Virus record (IMG/VR): IMGVR_UViG_3300028800_000163 | Location: 1-43,171 of that record | DNA length: 43,171 nucleotides | Source of the DNA: a virus | Strand: one strand, 5' to 3' | In this document: positions 23,387 to 31,541 of the stretch, one piece after another | Numbering within the stretch: position 1 is the stretch's first letter | How the letters are laid out: each line of letters begins with the position of its first letter | The notes under the pieces: model-generated | What the model was told of the DNA's origin: nothing | Databases searched by the model: none | The model's input: only the letters and a program-made list of their open reading frames with translations | Made by a program: the position numbers and the translations under genes

Positions 23387-25091
23387 AAACATTCTAAGCA
23401 TCGAGGACGCATATGTGGAGTTTGACGAAACTGGACTCATGCTCGTACAGGGGTGGAATCACGACGTCGGTCGAGCAAATGGAGCAGGCAAGACAGCTAT
23501 ATTTAACGCGATTACATACGCTCTCTTTGATAAGCTTCCTCGAAAAATTACTGCATCGGAAATTCTTCGGAGGGGATCTAAGAGCGGAAGCGTTGAGGTA
23601 CACCTCGAAGTTGGTGGAGATCGATACGTGGTCAAACGATCCCGTCCTAAGGGCGTCGCTTTCTCCAAAGATGGAGCAGCACTTACGGTCACTCAAGAAG
23701 GATGGGAGCGAATCCTCAAGTTGAACTACACCCAGTTCATCATCTCGATGTACGCTGCACAAGGCACATCAACAAGGTTCTTGTCAATCAATGACTCAGA
23801 TAAGAAGCAATTTTTGTTGCAACTCTTGAATCTTGAGGAGTTTTCCTCTTGCAAGCTTATAGCTGATAAGAAAGTAAAGACCTTAGAGGATGAGGTTGCT
23901 TCTTTGAAATCCCGGATGGATGCCATAGATTCAAAGGTAGACGCTTATCAAGAGTCGTTGGTTGACGAGATCACAATAAATCACCACATCAATATCTGTG
24001 ACCAGGTGATTGCAGAGCTATCAACCATCGTTACAGACGCTCAGGCCGTTCCCAAACCAGACCTTAGCAAGTATCAGAAGCTTCAAGAAGATATTGCTAC
24101 AAAGAAGACAGAATTCACTAAAGCACGCATGAAGAGGGAGATGCTGCATGACCAATACCGTAAGATCCAAAGCAAGGCAAAGCCATTCAATGGAAGAACA
24201 GCTTGCGTGGAGTGTGGATCGTCGCTTGATACAACTGCTGCGGAAGCTCAACATGGTAAACTACTTGATTCCTGTAAGATCGAACTTTCCAATCTTAAAA
24301 CGGAGATTGACGCCTGCGACGCGATACTCCTGAAGGAGAACGCTGTCAATGAGCTTCAAGTAAAGGTACGAGACAAGAAAAGGGTCGAGTCTAAGGACTG
24401 GGAAGTTGCTATCAGCAAGGTAAATGATGCTCAAACTAAGATCAACTTGAAGGTTCAAGAGCGCGAGCAACTATATTTAAAACTTCAAAATAACTTAGAA
24501 TTAAACAATAAGATCAAAGATCTACTTGACAATCATGTAAAAATTGTTAACAGTAGGGCCACCATATCACGGGAAATTGAACTTTATAAAACGATCTCAG
24601 CTATGTATTCGCCTACCGGGGCCCAGGCTTATATCCTTGATTCTGTTATCGATTCTTTCAACGAACGAGTTGTTGAATACGTAAACCTTTTATGGTCAAA
24701 TATGACCTATGAACTGAAGTCTTACAAGGAAACAGTCAAAGGTGATGTCACAGCGAAGTTCTCTGAACATCTCATCATGGATGGCAAGCCCATCTCTATA
24801 GGTAGTCTTTCTGGGGGTGAATTCCGTGCACTGTCCCTATGTGTAGACTTCGCTCTCATAGATGTGATGGAGCGCCAGTTTGGCATATCGATGTCCCCGA
24901 TCATCCTAGACGAACCGTTTGACGGATTGGATGGTACGGGCAGGGAGCTCATCATCGAGCTCCTGGACGCATTCTCTCACAGCAGACAGGTCGTAGTGAT
25001 TGATCATGCTAGTGAGGTTAAGTCTATGTTCTCTAAGGTAATCAACATAGAGAAGCGTGACGGAGTTTCCAAGGTTAGCTTAGAAGCCTGA
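23361..25091 (+). CDS. gp46/Rad50-like recombination nuclease ATPase subunit
   Basis: 576 residues with the SMC/Rad50 arrangement: Walker A GRANGAGKT near residue 40, a long coiled coil, a zinc-hook-like CVEC near 282, the returning coil, signature SLSGGEFRA near 482 and Walker B IILDEPFDGLDG near 514, then VVVIDH. This matches T4 gp46, which with gp47 resects DNA ends for recombination-dependent replication. The gp47-like partner is encoded about 10 kb downstream (35073-36086). GAGG lies 4 nt before the ATG. Confidence 0.9.
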   Translation: MKILSVSIKNILSIEDAYVEFDETGLMLVQGWNHDVGRANGAGKTAIFNAITYALFDKLPRKITASEILRRGSKSGSVEVHLEVGGDRYVVKRSRPKGVAFSKDGAALTVTQEGWERILKLNYTQFIISMYAAQGTSTRFLSINDSDKKQFLLQLLNLEEFSSCKLIADKKVKTLEDEVASLKSRMDAIDSKVDAYQESLVDEITINHHINICDQVIAELSTIVTDAQAVPKPDLSKYQKLQEDIATKKTEFTKARMKREMLHDQYRKIQSKAKPFNGRTACVECGSSLDTTAAEAQHGKLLDSCKIELSNLKTEIDACDAILLKENAVNELQVKVRDKKRVESKDWEVAISKVNDAQTKINLKVQEREQLYLKLQNNLELNNKIKDLLDNHVKIVNSRATISREIELYKTISAMYSPTGAQAYILDSVIDSFNERVVEYVNLLWSNMTYELKSYKETVKGDVTAKFSEHLIMDGKPISIGSLSGGEFRALSLCVDFALIDVMERQFGISMSPIILDEPFDGLDGTGRELIIELLDAFSHSRQVVVIDHASEVKSMFSKVINIEKRDGVSKVSLEA

Positions 25092-25097
25092 TAAAAT
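25092..25097 (+). promoter_or_regulatory. TAAAAT box 6 nt before a start codon
   Basis: TAAAAT, six bases, ATG 25104, no Shine-Dalgarno at normal distance; it overlaps the end of the gp46-like gene. Confidence 0.5.
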
Positions 25098-25103
25098 CAA
25101 GGG

Positions 25104-25412
25104 ATGCAGGACCTAATCGACAAGATTGAAGAGCTAAGGAAGAACTTAGCTGCAATGAAGAAGCCAAAAGAAGGGCCTCTAGTACCTGCAATCAAGCAGC
25201 CCTCTATAAAGCCACTCTCCATGCCGGCGGCTGGTACGGGTGGTGCACCTAAGAAGATTCCTGGTGTTGCACCTCCAAGCAACAAGGATCCTAGGCAGGT
25301 TGCAGCTCAACTCAAGAATCCTAGACCTAAGAAGCCTAAGATCGAGATGCTTAAGTTCGAGAAGAACGGCCAGTGGTCGCTGAGCAAGTTCGGCGAGAAC
25401 AATTCAGTATAA
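25104..25412 (+). CDS. Proline/lysine-rich disordered protein
   Basis: 102 residues. A short N-terminal helix (MQDLIDKIEELRKNLAAMKK) is followed by a low-complexity basic stretch rich in P, K and A, and a C-terminal KFEKNGQWSLSKFGE. It could be a DNA-associated or scaffold-like protein; nothing more can be said. Leaderless start predicted. Confidence 0.6.
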   Translation: MQDLIDKIEELRKNLAAMKKPKEGPLVPAIKQPSIKPLSMPAAGTGGAPKKIPGVAPPSNKDPRQVAAQLKNPRPKKPKIEMLKFEKNGQWSLSKFGENNSV

Positions 25413-25413
25413 T
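25408..25413 (+). promoter_or_regulatory. GTATAAT box 6 nt before a GTG start
   Basis: TATAAT preceded by G, six bases, then GTG 25420, with no ribosome site. It overlaps the previous stop codon. Confidence 0.62.
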
Positions 25414-25419
25414 CTCTTC

Positions 25420-25986
25420 GTGAAGAAGAGACCTCCATACAATCAAGAGTCAGCAATACGCGGAGCACTAAGACGTGCCTTCTCACGTTCGCCATTGGTT
25501 CGTGAAGTATTAGAAGAGTCTCGTCAAGAGTTTCCAAGGTACAAGAAAGACGGCACCAGGCATAAGAAGAACTGGGTTAAGAGACAATGTCAGGTCTGCG
25601 ATGAGTGGGTTAGCAGCAGTCATATAGCTGTCGACCACATTGATCCTGTTATCTCAGTGGAAGATGGTAAGCAGGACTGGAATACGTTCATCGATCGTCT
25701 GTGGTGCAATACTTCCGGTAAGGCAAACCTTCAGCGCATCTGTGATCCTTGCCACGACAAGAAGACGCAGGTTGAACGTATTGCACGGTTAACCAAACAG
25801 TACACTGAGGAACTCGACGCTCTAGAAGAGATTGTCTCATCTGGTCGCGGCGACCCTAAAGTACTCAAGAAAACTCTTAGTAAATATACTGCCAAGAAGA
25901 AGACTAAGGGTCTCGAACCGATAGTAGAAAGAGCCCAGAGATTAAAAGACAGGCTAAAAACAAGGAGCACAAATGTCAAGTTCTGA
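25420..25986 (+). CDS. HNH endonuclease
   Basis: 188 residues starting at GTG. The HNH site reads CQVCDEWV, then AVDHIDPV, then NLQRICDPCHDKKT: two CxxC zinc knuckles around the catalytic DH. The N-terminus is basic, the C-terminal 70 residues helical and basic. It may be a free-standing homing nuclease or serve DNA processing or packaging. Together with the nuclease at 13135 it is the second HNH protein in the window, with a different flanking sequence. Confidence 0.85.
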   Translation: MKKRPPYNQESAIRGALRRAFSRSPLVREVLEESRQEFPRYKKDGTRHKKNWVKRQCQVCDEWVSSSHIAVDHIDPVISVEDGKQDWNTFIDRLWCNTSGKANLQRICDPCHDKKTQVERIARLTKQYTEELDALEEIVSSGRGDPKVLKKTLSKYTAKKKTKGLEPIVERAQRLKDRLKTRSTNVKF

Positions 25987-26272
25987 ATCAGTTAAGAAGG
26001 TTCTCAGTAAGAGTTTCGTTGACAACCATGAGAACGTCAATGAGGATGTGGCTGCTGACCTCATCGTCAAGGCTACCCAGAAGATCAGGGCTATCAAGGA
26101 AGAGCGAGCTGCCCACGAGAAGCTAGCCCAGGCCAAGCAGATCGTCAAGGACCTTAATGCTGGCTTCTCCAGTGCCCTTAAGTACGAACAGGCCAAGATT
26201 GACTTCCTACTTGAGAAGATTGAAGAGATCCAGAGTGGCGAAGTTAACCCTAGCTCAGGTGCAAATGCCTGA
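25973..26272 (+). CDS. Small coiled-coil protein
   Basis: 99 residues, almost all helical and charged (ATQKIRAIKEERAAHEKLAQ), ending in a flexible tail. AAGGAG precedes the ATG and it overlaps the HNH gene by 14 nt. Function unknown. Confidence 0.65.
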   Translation: MSSSESVKKVLSKSFVDNHENVNEDVAADLIVKATQKIRAIKEERAAHEKLAQAKQIVKDLNAGFSSALKYEQAKIDFLLEKIEEIQSGEVNPSSGANA

Positions 26273-26278
26273 TAGAAT
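26273..26278 (+). promoter_or_regulatory. Possible -10 box for the following structural gene
   Basis: TAGAAT, followed by a leader of about 20 nt that contains AAGGAG before ATG 26306. Unlike the leaderless boxes it lacks the preceding G. Confidence 0.3.
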
Positions 26279-26305
26279 GGGTCTTACTTGACTTAAGGAG
26301 ACCCT

Positions 26306-27157
26306 ATGAGCTTAAGAGACTCTTATTACGGCGGCCCAAACGGGCTACAACAGCAGATGGATGCTGCATTTGCGAACGGCATAGCTTACGTAGGTGCTGG
26401 ATCTAACGACATTTCTACACTTGATCTTGGCGATCGAAACGGTTCCAACCTAGGAGCCGGTGCTGCTCAGCCTGGTAAGTACTTTAGCTACGCTACACCA
26501 ACTGCGAACTACTTCATGTGGTTCATTGTTAGTGGCGAAGTTGCTCCTTCGGTATCGGGAACCTTGGTTCCAGTTGCGATCCTGTCGGGCGATAGTTCTA
26601 CTCAAGTTGCAGCTAAGATTGCTACGGCTATGAATGCAATCATGAATACACCATTCTCGGTTGTGTCTAGCGCTAGCGTAGTTACAATGAACAACAGCTT
26701 AGCTGGTGCAGTGATCCTTCCAGTCTCTGCTGGAACGCTCGGTGGAACGGCTGCTGTGGCTCAGGCTCAAGCAGGTGTTAACACCACTGGAAACTACAAC
26801 ACTCTTGCCGCTGGTATCCAATCAGCTGCTCAGAGCGGTTTGTTAGACTTCAGAGTAGTTGTTCAAGGCACTGGTAATCAGAACTCTGTAAACCTCAGGA
26901 ATCGTAACGGTAACAACTTAGCATTGAGAGCTTTCTTCGCTGGAATCTATCAAGCTATGGCTGAGCAACAGATTTACGACTATCAGGTTCGTTTAGAGCT
27001 TGACATCAGTACTAGCCAAAGCACGAACGTTATCTTCAACTTTCACTTCGGAAACATCTGTTCTCATGCTCCTGTTAACCTCAACTCGTTGATCTGCCCT
27101 CCAAACGGTAACGGCACCTCAACAGGTCCTGGTAGCTCTGGAACGCGCTGCTGCTAA
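26306..27157 (+). CDS. Probable virion structural protein
   Basis: 283 residues rich in G, A, S, N and T. The first half resembles a beta-sandwich (WFIVSGEVAPSVSGTLVPVA); the second includes LDFRVVVQGTGNQNSVNLRN. The end is a glycine/serine tail with GTRCC. Composition and its own promoter and terminator fit a virion or tail component made in bulk; exact role unknown. A strong AAGGAG site sets the start. Confidence 0.6.
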   Translation: MSLRDSYYGGPNGLQQQMDAAFANGIAYVGAGSNDISTLDLGDRNGSNLGAGAAQPGKYFSYATPTANYFMWFIVSGEVAPSVSGTLVPVAILSGDSSTQVAAKIATAMNAIMNTPFSVVSSASVVTMNNSLAGAVILPVSAGTLGGTAAVAQAQAGVNTTGNYNTLAAGIQSAAQSGLLDFRVVVQGTGNQNSVNLRNRNGNNLALRAFFAGIYQAMAEQQIYDYQVRLELDISTSQSTNVIFNFHFGNICSHAPVNLNSLICPPNGNGTSTGPGSSGTRCC

Positions 27158-27184
27158 GCAAAGACTAACAACTTAATCCAACGG

Positions 27185-27216
27185 ACGGGCATGGGAAACT
27201 GTGCCCGTTTCTTTTT
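27185..27216 (+). terminator. Rho-independent terminator before the DNA polymerase
   Basis: The stem ACGGGCA/TGCCCGT (27185-27191/27202-27208) is followed by TTTCTTTTT. It ends the structural-protein transcript, and the polymerase promoter box follows at once. Confidence 0.85.
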
Positions 27217-27217
27217 G

Positions 27218-27223
27218 TATAAT
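27218..27223 (+). promoter_or_regulatory. GTATAAT box 6 nt before the DNA polymerase start
   Basis: TATAAT preceded by TG; six bases, then ATG 27230. No ribosome site. It directly follows the terminator T run, so the polymerase transcript must begin here. Confidence 0.7.
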
Positions 27224-27229
27224 ATGTGC

Positions 27230-30200
27230 ATGCCAAGATTCAAGGAACCTGCACAGCTACACAATCACTCAAAGTATTCTCTGCTCGACGCAGTGCCTTC
27301 ACCTGAAGAGTGGGTTGGTTGGTGTCTTGAGTCTGGTACCCCTGCTCTTGCTGTCACCGATCACGGTACAGCTATCTCTATGTATGACGCTTTGAAGGCG
27401 AAAGAGTTCATTAAGAACTACAACAAAGAGCATAAGACTAATCACCCTCTAGACGCGGTCACTCTGATTCCGGCCGTTGAGCTGTACGTGAAGCTCAATG
27501 CTGAGGACAAGAGCCACTATCACATCACAGCATGGGCAGCAAGCACAGAGGGATATCACAACCTCATGAAGCTGTCGTCGATCGCGTATCACGATACAGT
27601 TTCTTACTTCGGCTCTGTCAAGGCTCGTGTAACCTTTGATCAGATCAGACAGCATAAGGCTGGCATCAAGTTTGGAACTGGCTGTATCGCAGGTCCTATC
27701 GGCAAGGCCTTCTGGGATGGCGACAAGAAGCTGGCTGAAGAACGTTTCTTAATGTACAAGGAGCTGTTTGGTGATGATCTTTATATTGAGTTTCATTGCA
27801 ATGATGTCACTCATAATTTTAATAAGACTACTGGCTCTTTCGATCCTATTCCGGCTGACGAGTGCTCCTGCGACGGAAACAAGCAAAAAGGATACAACCT
27901 CTTCTTAAGAGACATGGTTGACAAGTACGGTGGAAAGTGCATCCCAGTTACGGATGCCCACTTCATCATGCCTGAAGACAAGGTCATCCAAGATTGTCTA
28001 CTCAAGAACGGTAACTCGAACGGATGGTACTTTTATGAGTCATATCACCAGCTCAGAGCAGAGCAGATGTTCGACAAGCTTAGAGTACATCTCGGCGATT
28101 GGCTCACAGAAGATACTTTCAAAGTATGGATCGAGAATACTTACGAGGTCGCAGAAGCTGCAAAGAATATCTCTGTTAAGTTTGATTATCACCTCCCGCG
28201 GGTTGTCATACCAGAGCACATTAAGGCTAAGACTAGTGATTATGACACTCAAACTTATTACTACATGATGGAGCTTATCCACGGGCATGGACGCTGGAAT
28301 AACGATCCAGTCTACATCGCTCGTTTCAAGCAGGAGCTCAACGTTATTAAGGATAATGAGACTCTTAACTTCATACCGTACTTCCTAGTCTACGAGGATA
28401 TCGGTAGGTTCGCCAGGTCTCAGGGCATCTTGCAGAACATCGCTCGTGGATCTGCTGGTGGTTCACTTATCAGCTACTATCTAAAGATTATTCATGTCGA
28501 CCCTATCAAGGCTAACCTACCTTTCGAGCGATTCCTCTCTCATGCTCGTATTAGAGCTGGATCCTTTCCAGATATCGATGCAGATATTGGTGACCGTGCA
28601 AGGTCACTGGTTATGAACTATCTTCGTACGAAGTATGGGGTTGGGTTTGCCCAGATCTCCACATTCCAGAAGATGAAGACTAAGAATGCCATCAAAGATG
28701 CCATGTTTGCTATCTATGGCAGGTCTAGGAATGACGTAGAGATCAAGATCATCTGCGACTCGATCCCAGATTCCCCTCAGGGTGTGGACGAGTACGATTT
28801 CTTGTACGGTGGAACCGACAAGGAAGGCAACTATACCGCAGGCCAGGTGGAGATCAATAAGAATCTAGCCAACTTCTTCTCTACGTATCCTGATGTAGAG
28901 AAGATGGTTAAGAAGCTCATTGGCACGATCCGAGGCTGGTCTCGCCACGCTTCTGCGTTCGTTATCTCAACATTGGATCTATCAGCTGAGCGTGTTCCAA
29001 CGATGGTGATGAAGGATAAGGAGCTAGGTGATATCGTCTGCACTCAGTATGACGCAGACATGGTAACAGCTTGCCAACTTGTTAAAGCCGACATCCTTGG
29101 AATTAAGACGCTCACAGCGGTATCCGACTGCGTGGCTCTTGTCAAGGATAAGGTTGACTACCTCGCTGAGGAAGCTGGTATGCCGTACATTTATAGGCTG
29201 CCAGAAGACGACGGTGTGTATGCCGACTTCTACAACAAGGATACAGATTCTTCGTTCCAGTTTAACACGGAGTTAATCAAAGGCTACATTCAGGAGTTCT
29301 GTCCTATCAAGCGCGGAGACCTGTCAGCTATGACGGCCCTTTGTCGCCCTGGTGCTCTTGATGCCCCACTCTATAATACGACTGCCGCTCAGTACTACAT
29401 GGACATTCGTAATGGGAAGAGGGACATTGAATATCTTCACGAAGATCTAAAACCTATCCTCGAGTTCAGTAACGGCGTCTTCGTCTATCAAGAAGAAGTC
29501 ATGAGATTCCTGGTGGAGGTTGCAGGCTATTCTTGGGAAGAGTCTGACATCATCCGTGCTGCTATCGCCAAGAAGAAGCACGACGTCATCATGAATACGT
29601 TCGATAGGATTCGTAATGCGTGCAAAGCGCGAGGTTGGACTGATGAAGCTGTAGAGACAATCTGTCAGCAGATTCAAGCTTTCTCTCGCTACTCGTTCAA
29701 CAAATCCCACTCCCATGCGTACGGCGAGCTGGGATACATCACAATGTACCTGAAGCACCATCACCCTCTAGAGTGGTGGGCAAGCACGCTGAACGTCCAT
29801 AACGGCGATGAGGCTAAGGTTCGTCAGTATATGTCTAGACTTGGTAACTTAGTGAGACCTCCATCTCTCAAGTATCCTACGGACAAGTTTGCGGTACGAG
29901 AGATTAACGGGGAAAGGTATATCGTTACTCCGTTGTCAGCCATTAAAGGCGTTGGTCCTGCGGTCGTGAAAGAGTTGTGCAATAAAGGTCCATTCCCTAC
30001 GCTGGAAGACTTCGTAAAGCGAATCGACCACGCTAAGGTGAACTCTGGCGGTATCTCTTACCTCATCAAGGGAAGAGCAGCCGATGACATGATGGACATG
30101 TCTATACCTGATTACAGCGAGCGTAGAAAAGCATTCATTGAAACCTACAAGAAGCTGAGAGGTAAAGAGATCAAGCTTCAACCTGAAGTGTTCGAGTTCG

Positions 30201-30667
30201 ATCCACTGTCAATCTTCCTAATGGAGAAGGAATACAACCAGGCTTTCAACAAGAACCTTCTCTCTGACAAGGGAGTTGTGGACATCATTAAGAGCAGGTG
30301 GCCAGCTCTCTCCGAGACTGGTCGAGCAGGTGTTCCCCTCATGATGGGTGGAGATACACCTATCTTAGCTACTATCAAGGTTGCAGAGGGTCTCATCAAG
30401 AAGGAGTTCGTTAAGGAAGTAGGGATGATCCTGCTATACGAATCGTCAGCCTTCACTAAAGGCGTATCCAAGAAGAGTGGTAGACCTTGGCAGAAGGTCT
30501 CGGTATACCTCTCTGACGGTTTCACGACGATTGAGTGCACAAACTGGGATGCCAACGCCGCGCTTGGTTGGGCTAAGAACACTATAGTTTATGTCAGAGG
30601 AAAGCTGAAGCCAGGGTGGAAGACTCCTGTTAGCTTACAGATTGAAGAGATCGAGAAAGTAGAATAG
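27230..30667 (+). CDS. dnaE: DNA polymerase III alpha subunit (family C replicative polymerase)
   Basis: 1145 residues. The N-terminal PHP domain shows LHNHSKYSLLD (10-20) and VTDHGTA (about 41). The palm carries PDIDADIGDRAR (about 447) with the two catalytic Asp, and the third Asp lies in VKADILGIKTLT. Fingers motifs include YQEEVMRF and FNKSHSHAYGELGY, and a C-terminal OB-like domain ends GWKTPVSLQIEEIEKVE. The start at 27230 is set by the promoter box; an upstream in-frame ATG at 27191 lies inside the terminator. The gene ends in TAG, and a second TAG is the only stop before the in-frame next gene. Confidence 0.93.
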   Translation: MPRFKEPAQLHNHSKYSLLDAVPSPEEWVGWCLESGTPALAVTDHGTAISMYDALKAKEFIKNYNKEHKTNHPLDAVTLIPAVELYVKLNAEDKSHYHITAWAASTEGYHNLMKLSSIAYHDTVSYFGSVKARVTFDQIRQHKAGIKFGTGCIAGPIGKAFWDGDKKLAEERFLMYKELFGDDLYIEFHCNDVTHNFNKTTGSFDPIPADECSCDGNKQKGYNLFLRDMVDKYGGKCIPVTDAHFIMPEDKVIQDCLLKNGNSNGWYFYESYHQLRAEQMFDKLRVHLGDWLTEDTFKVWIENTYEVAEAAKNISVKFDYHLPRVVIPEHIKAKTSDYDTQTYYYMMELIHGHGRWNNDPVYIARFKQELNVIKDNETLNFIPYFLVYEDIGRFARSQGILQNIARGSAGGSLISYYLKIIHVDPIKANLPFERFLSHARIRAGSFPDIDADIGDRARSLVMNYLRTKYGVGFAQISTFQKMKTKNAIKDAMFAIYGRSRNDVEIKIICDSIPDSPQGVDEYDFLYGGTDKEGNYTAGQVEINKNLANFFSTYPDVEKMVKKLIGTIRGWSRHASAFVISTLDLSAERVPTMVMKDKELGDIVCTQYDADMVTACQLVKADILGIKTLTAVSDCVALVKDKVDYLAEEAGMPYIYRLPEDDGVYADFYNKDTDSSFQFNTELIKGYIQEFCPIKRGDLSAMTALCRPGALDAPLYNTTAAQYYMDIRNGKRDIEYLHEDLKPILEFSNGVFVYQEEVMRFLVEVAGYSWEESDIIRAAIAKKKHDVIMNTFDRIRNACKARGWTDEAVETICQQIQAFSRYSFNKSHSHAYGELGYITMYLKHHHPLEWWASTLNVHNGDEAKVRQYMSRLGNLVRPPSLKYPTDKFAVREINGERYIVTPLSAIKGVGPAVVKELCNKGPFPTLEDFVKRIDHAKVNSGGISYLIKGRAADDMMDMSIPDYSERRKAFIETYKKLRGKEIKLQPEVFEFDPLSIFLMEKEYNQAFNKNLLSDKGVVDIIKSRWPALSETGRAGVPLMMGGDTPILATIKVAEGLIKKEFVKEVGMILLYESSAFTKGVSKKSGRPWQKVSVYLSDGFTTIECTNWDANAALGWAKNTIVYVRGKLKPGWKTPVSLQIEEIEKVE

Positions 30668-30700
30668 CTCTCTTAGTATCATCACAATAAGGAGAATCGA

Positions 30701-31219
30701 ATGGCAAAATTTGTTGTAGTAAATGAAGCACCGCAGACTTTAGAGAAGGGTGAGATCGTAATCAACCAGGCAGACTTCTCAGAGCAGATCGTTGCGAACC
30801 AGAAGAAAGCCCCAAGGAAGAAGCAGACTGGTTTGAACCATCTTCGCGAGGTGCTCAACTCTATCGGCGTCAAGTATGACCCAGATATGAACGTCTTTAA
30901 GATTAGGCTTGTCAACTATGAAGGCCTTCCATATGCTGACGAAGCTGAGTTCTCGGCCATCGTTACTCGTATCCTGAAGAACGAGTATCCCGTCATCTTT
31001 GACAAGGTTCTAGAGTATCAACTTAAGAATCGACCTATGAATACTAAGTTGATCTACTATGTAGGTGACTTCAATTCAACTGGACCTTTCTACAAGAACG
31101 GTCTAGACCCAATCGATCTCAAGGACGTCGAATCATACATGACTGGCAAACCTAAGAAGGTTGTTGGAAAGCCAGCAGTAACTAACGCAGAGGCTAAGGG
31201 CGATGGCGACGCCGAATAA
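30701..31219 (+). CDS. Unknown basic protein in frame with the DNA polymerase
   Basis: 172 residues with an AAGGAG site. The N-terminal third is beta-like and lysine-rich (NQKKAPRKKQTGLNHLREVL); the middle is mixed (VKYDPDMNVFKIRLVNYEG) and the C-terminus is a flexible tail. It lies 33 nt after the polymerase stop and in the same frame, separated only by amber codons. Possibly a polymerase-associated factor; no family recognised. Confidence 0.68.
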   Translation: MAKFVVVNEAPQTLEKGEIVINQADFSEQIVANQKKAPRKKQTGLNHLREVLNSIGVKYDPDMNVFKIRLVNYEGLPYADEAEFSAIVTRILKNEYPVIFDKVLEYQLKNRPMNTKLIYYVGDFNSTGPFYKNGLDPIDLKDVESYMTGKPKKVVGKPAVTNAEAKGDGDAE

Positions 31220-31343
31220 AGAGTGCATTGAGTGCGGCTACGAAGCCAATGAAGAATGTGACGTCTGCGGACACATTGTCTGTGACGATTGCATAGATCT
31301 TCATGGTGAGTTCGTCCACTCTGATGATAACGATGTCAAGTAG
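31203..31343 (+). CDS. Small double zinc-site protein
   Basis: 46 residues, overlapping the previous gene by 17 nt. C8-x2-C11, C19-x2-C22, C27-x2-C30 and H34/H39 give two probable zinc sites, like a minimal RING or B-box. The tail is acidic (HSDDNDVK). It ends in TAG. Cysteine density and conserved spacing argue that it is a real gene despite its size. Confidence 0.6.
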   Translation: MATPNKECIECGYEANEECDVCGHIVCDDCIDLHGEFVHSDDNDVK

Positions 31344-31497
31344 TACTTTACTTAATTTTCTGCTTCTTGTTTTTGTGTATGCTGGGGTTCAACACTTCAG
31401 TCATCACAACTGTATTGCTATAGCCACGGTGAGTGCCTTGCTATTTTTAAAGACGCAACCAACGATACAGATTTCTAAAAAACGTGGTATAATATAA
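31333..31497 (+). CDS. Possible small two-span membrane protein
   Basis: 54 residues: MSSSTLLNFLLLVFVYAGVQ gives one hydrophobic helix, and CIAIATVSALLFL a second, with a basic tail (ISKKRGII). It overlaps the zinc protein end and its stop overlaps the next promoter box. There is no clear ribosome site, so it is uncertain. Holin-like size and layout, but no other support. Confidence 0.4.
   Translation: MSSSTLLNFLLLVFVYAGVQHFSHHNCIAIATVSALLFLKTQPTIQISKKRGII
31488..31493 (+). promoter_or_regulatory. Extended -10 promoter of the ssDNA-binding protein
   Basis: TGGTATAAT. It gives a leader of about 40 nt with a palindrome at 31504-31513 (CCAATATTGG) and GGAG before ATG 31542. T4 gp32 represses its own mRNA through its leader, so a similar control is conceivable. 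Confidence 0.65.
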
Positions 31498-31541
31498 GCA
31501 CGCCAATATTGGTGTTTAACTGTAACCTATGGAGAAAATCT

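Noticed and set aside
27191-27229. Upstream start for the DNA polymerase at 27191
   Set aside because: That ATG lies inside the terminator hairpin and upstream of the -10 box, so it would not be in the transcript; 27230 also gives the expected PHP domain start.
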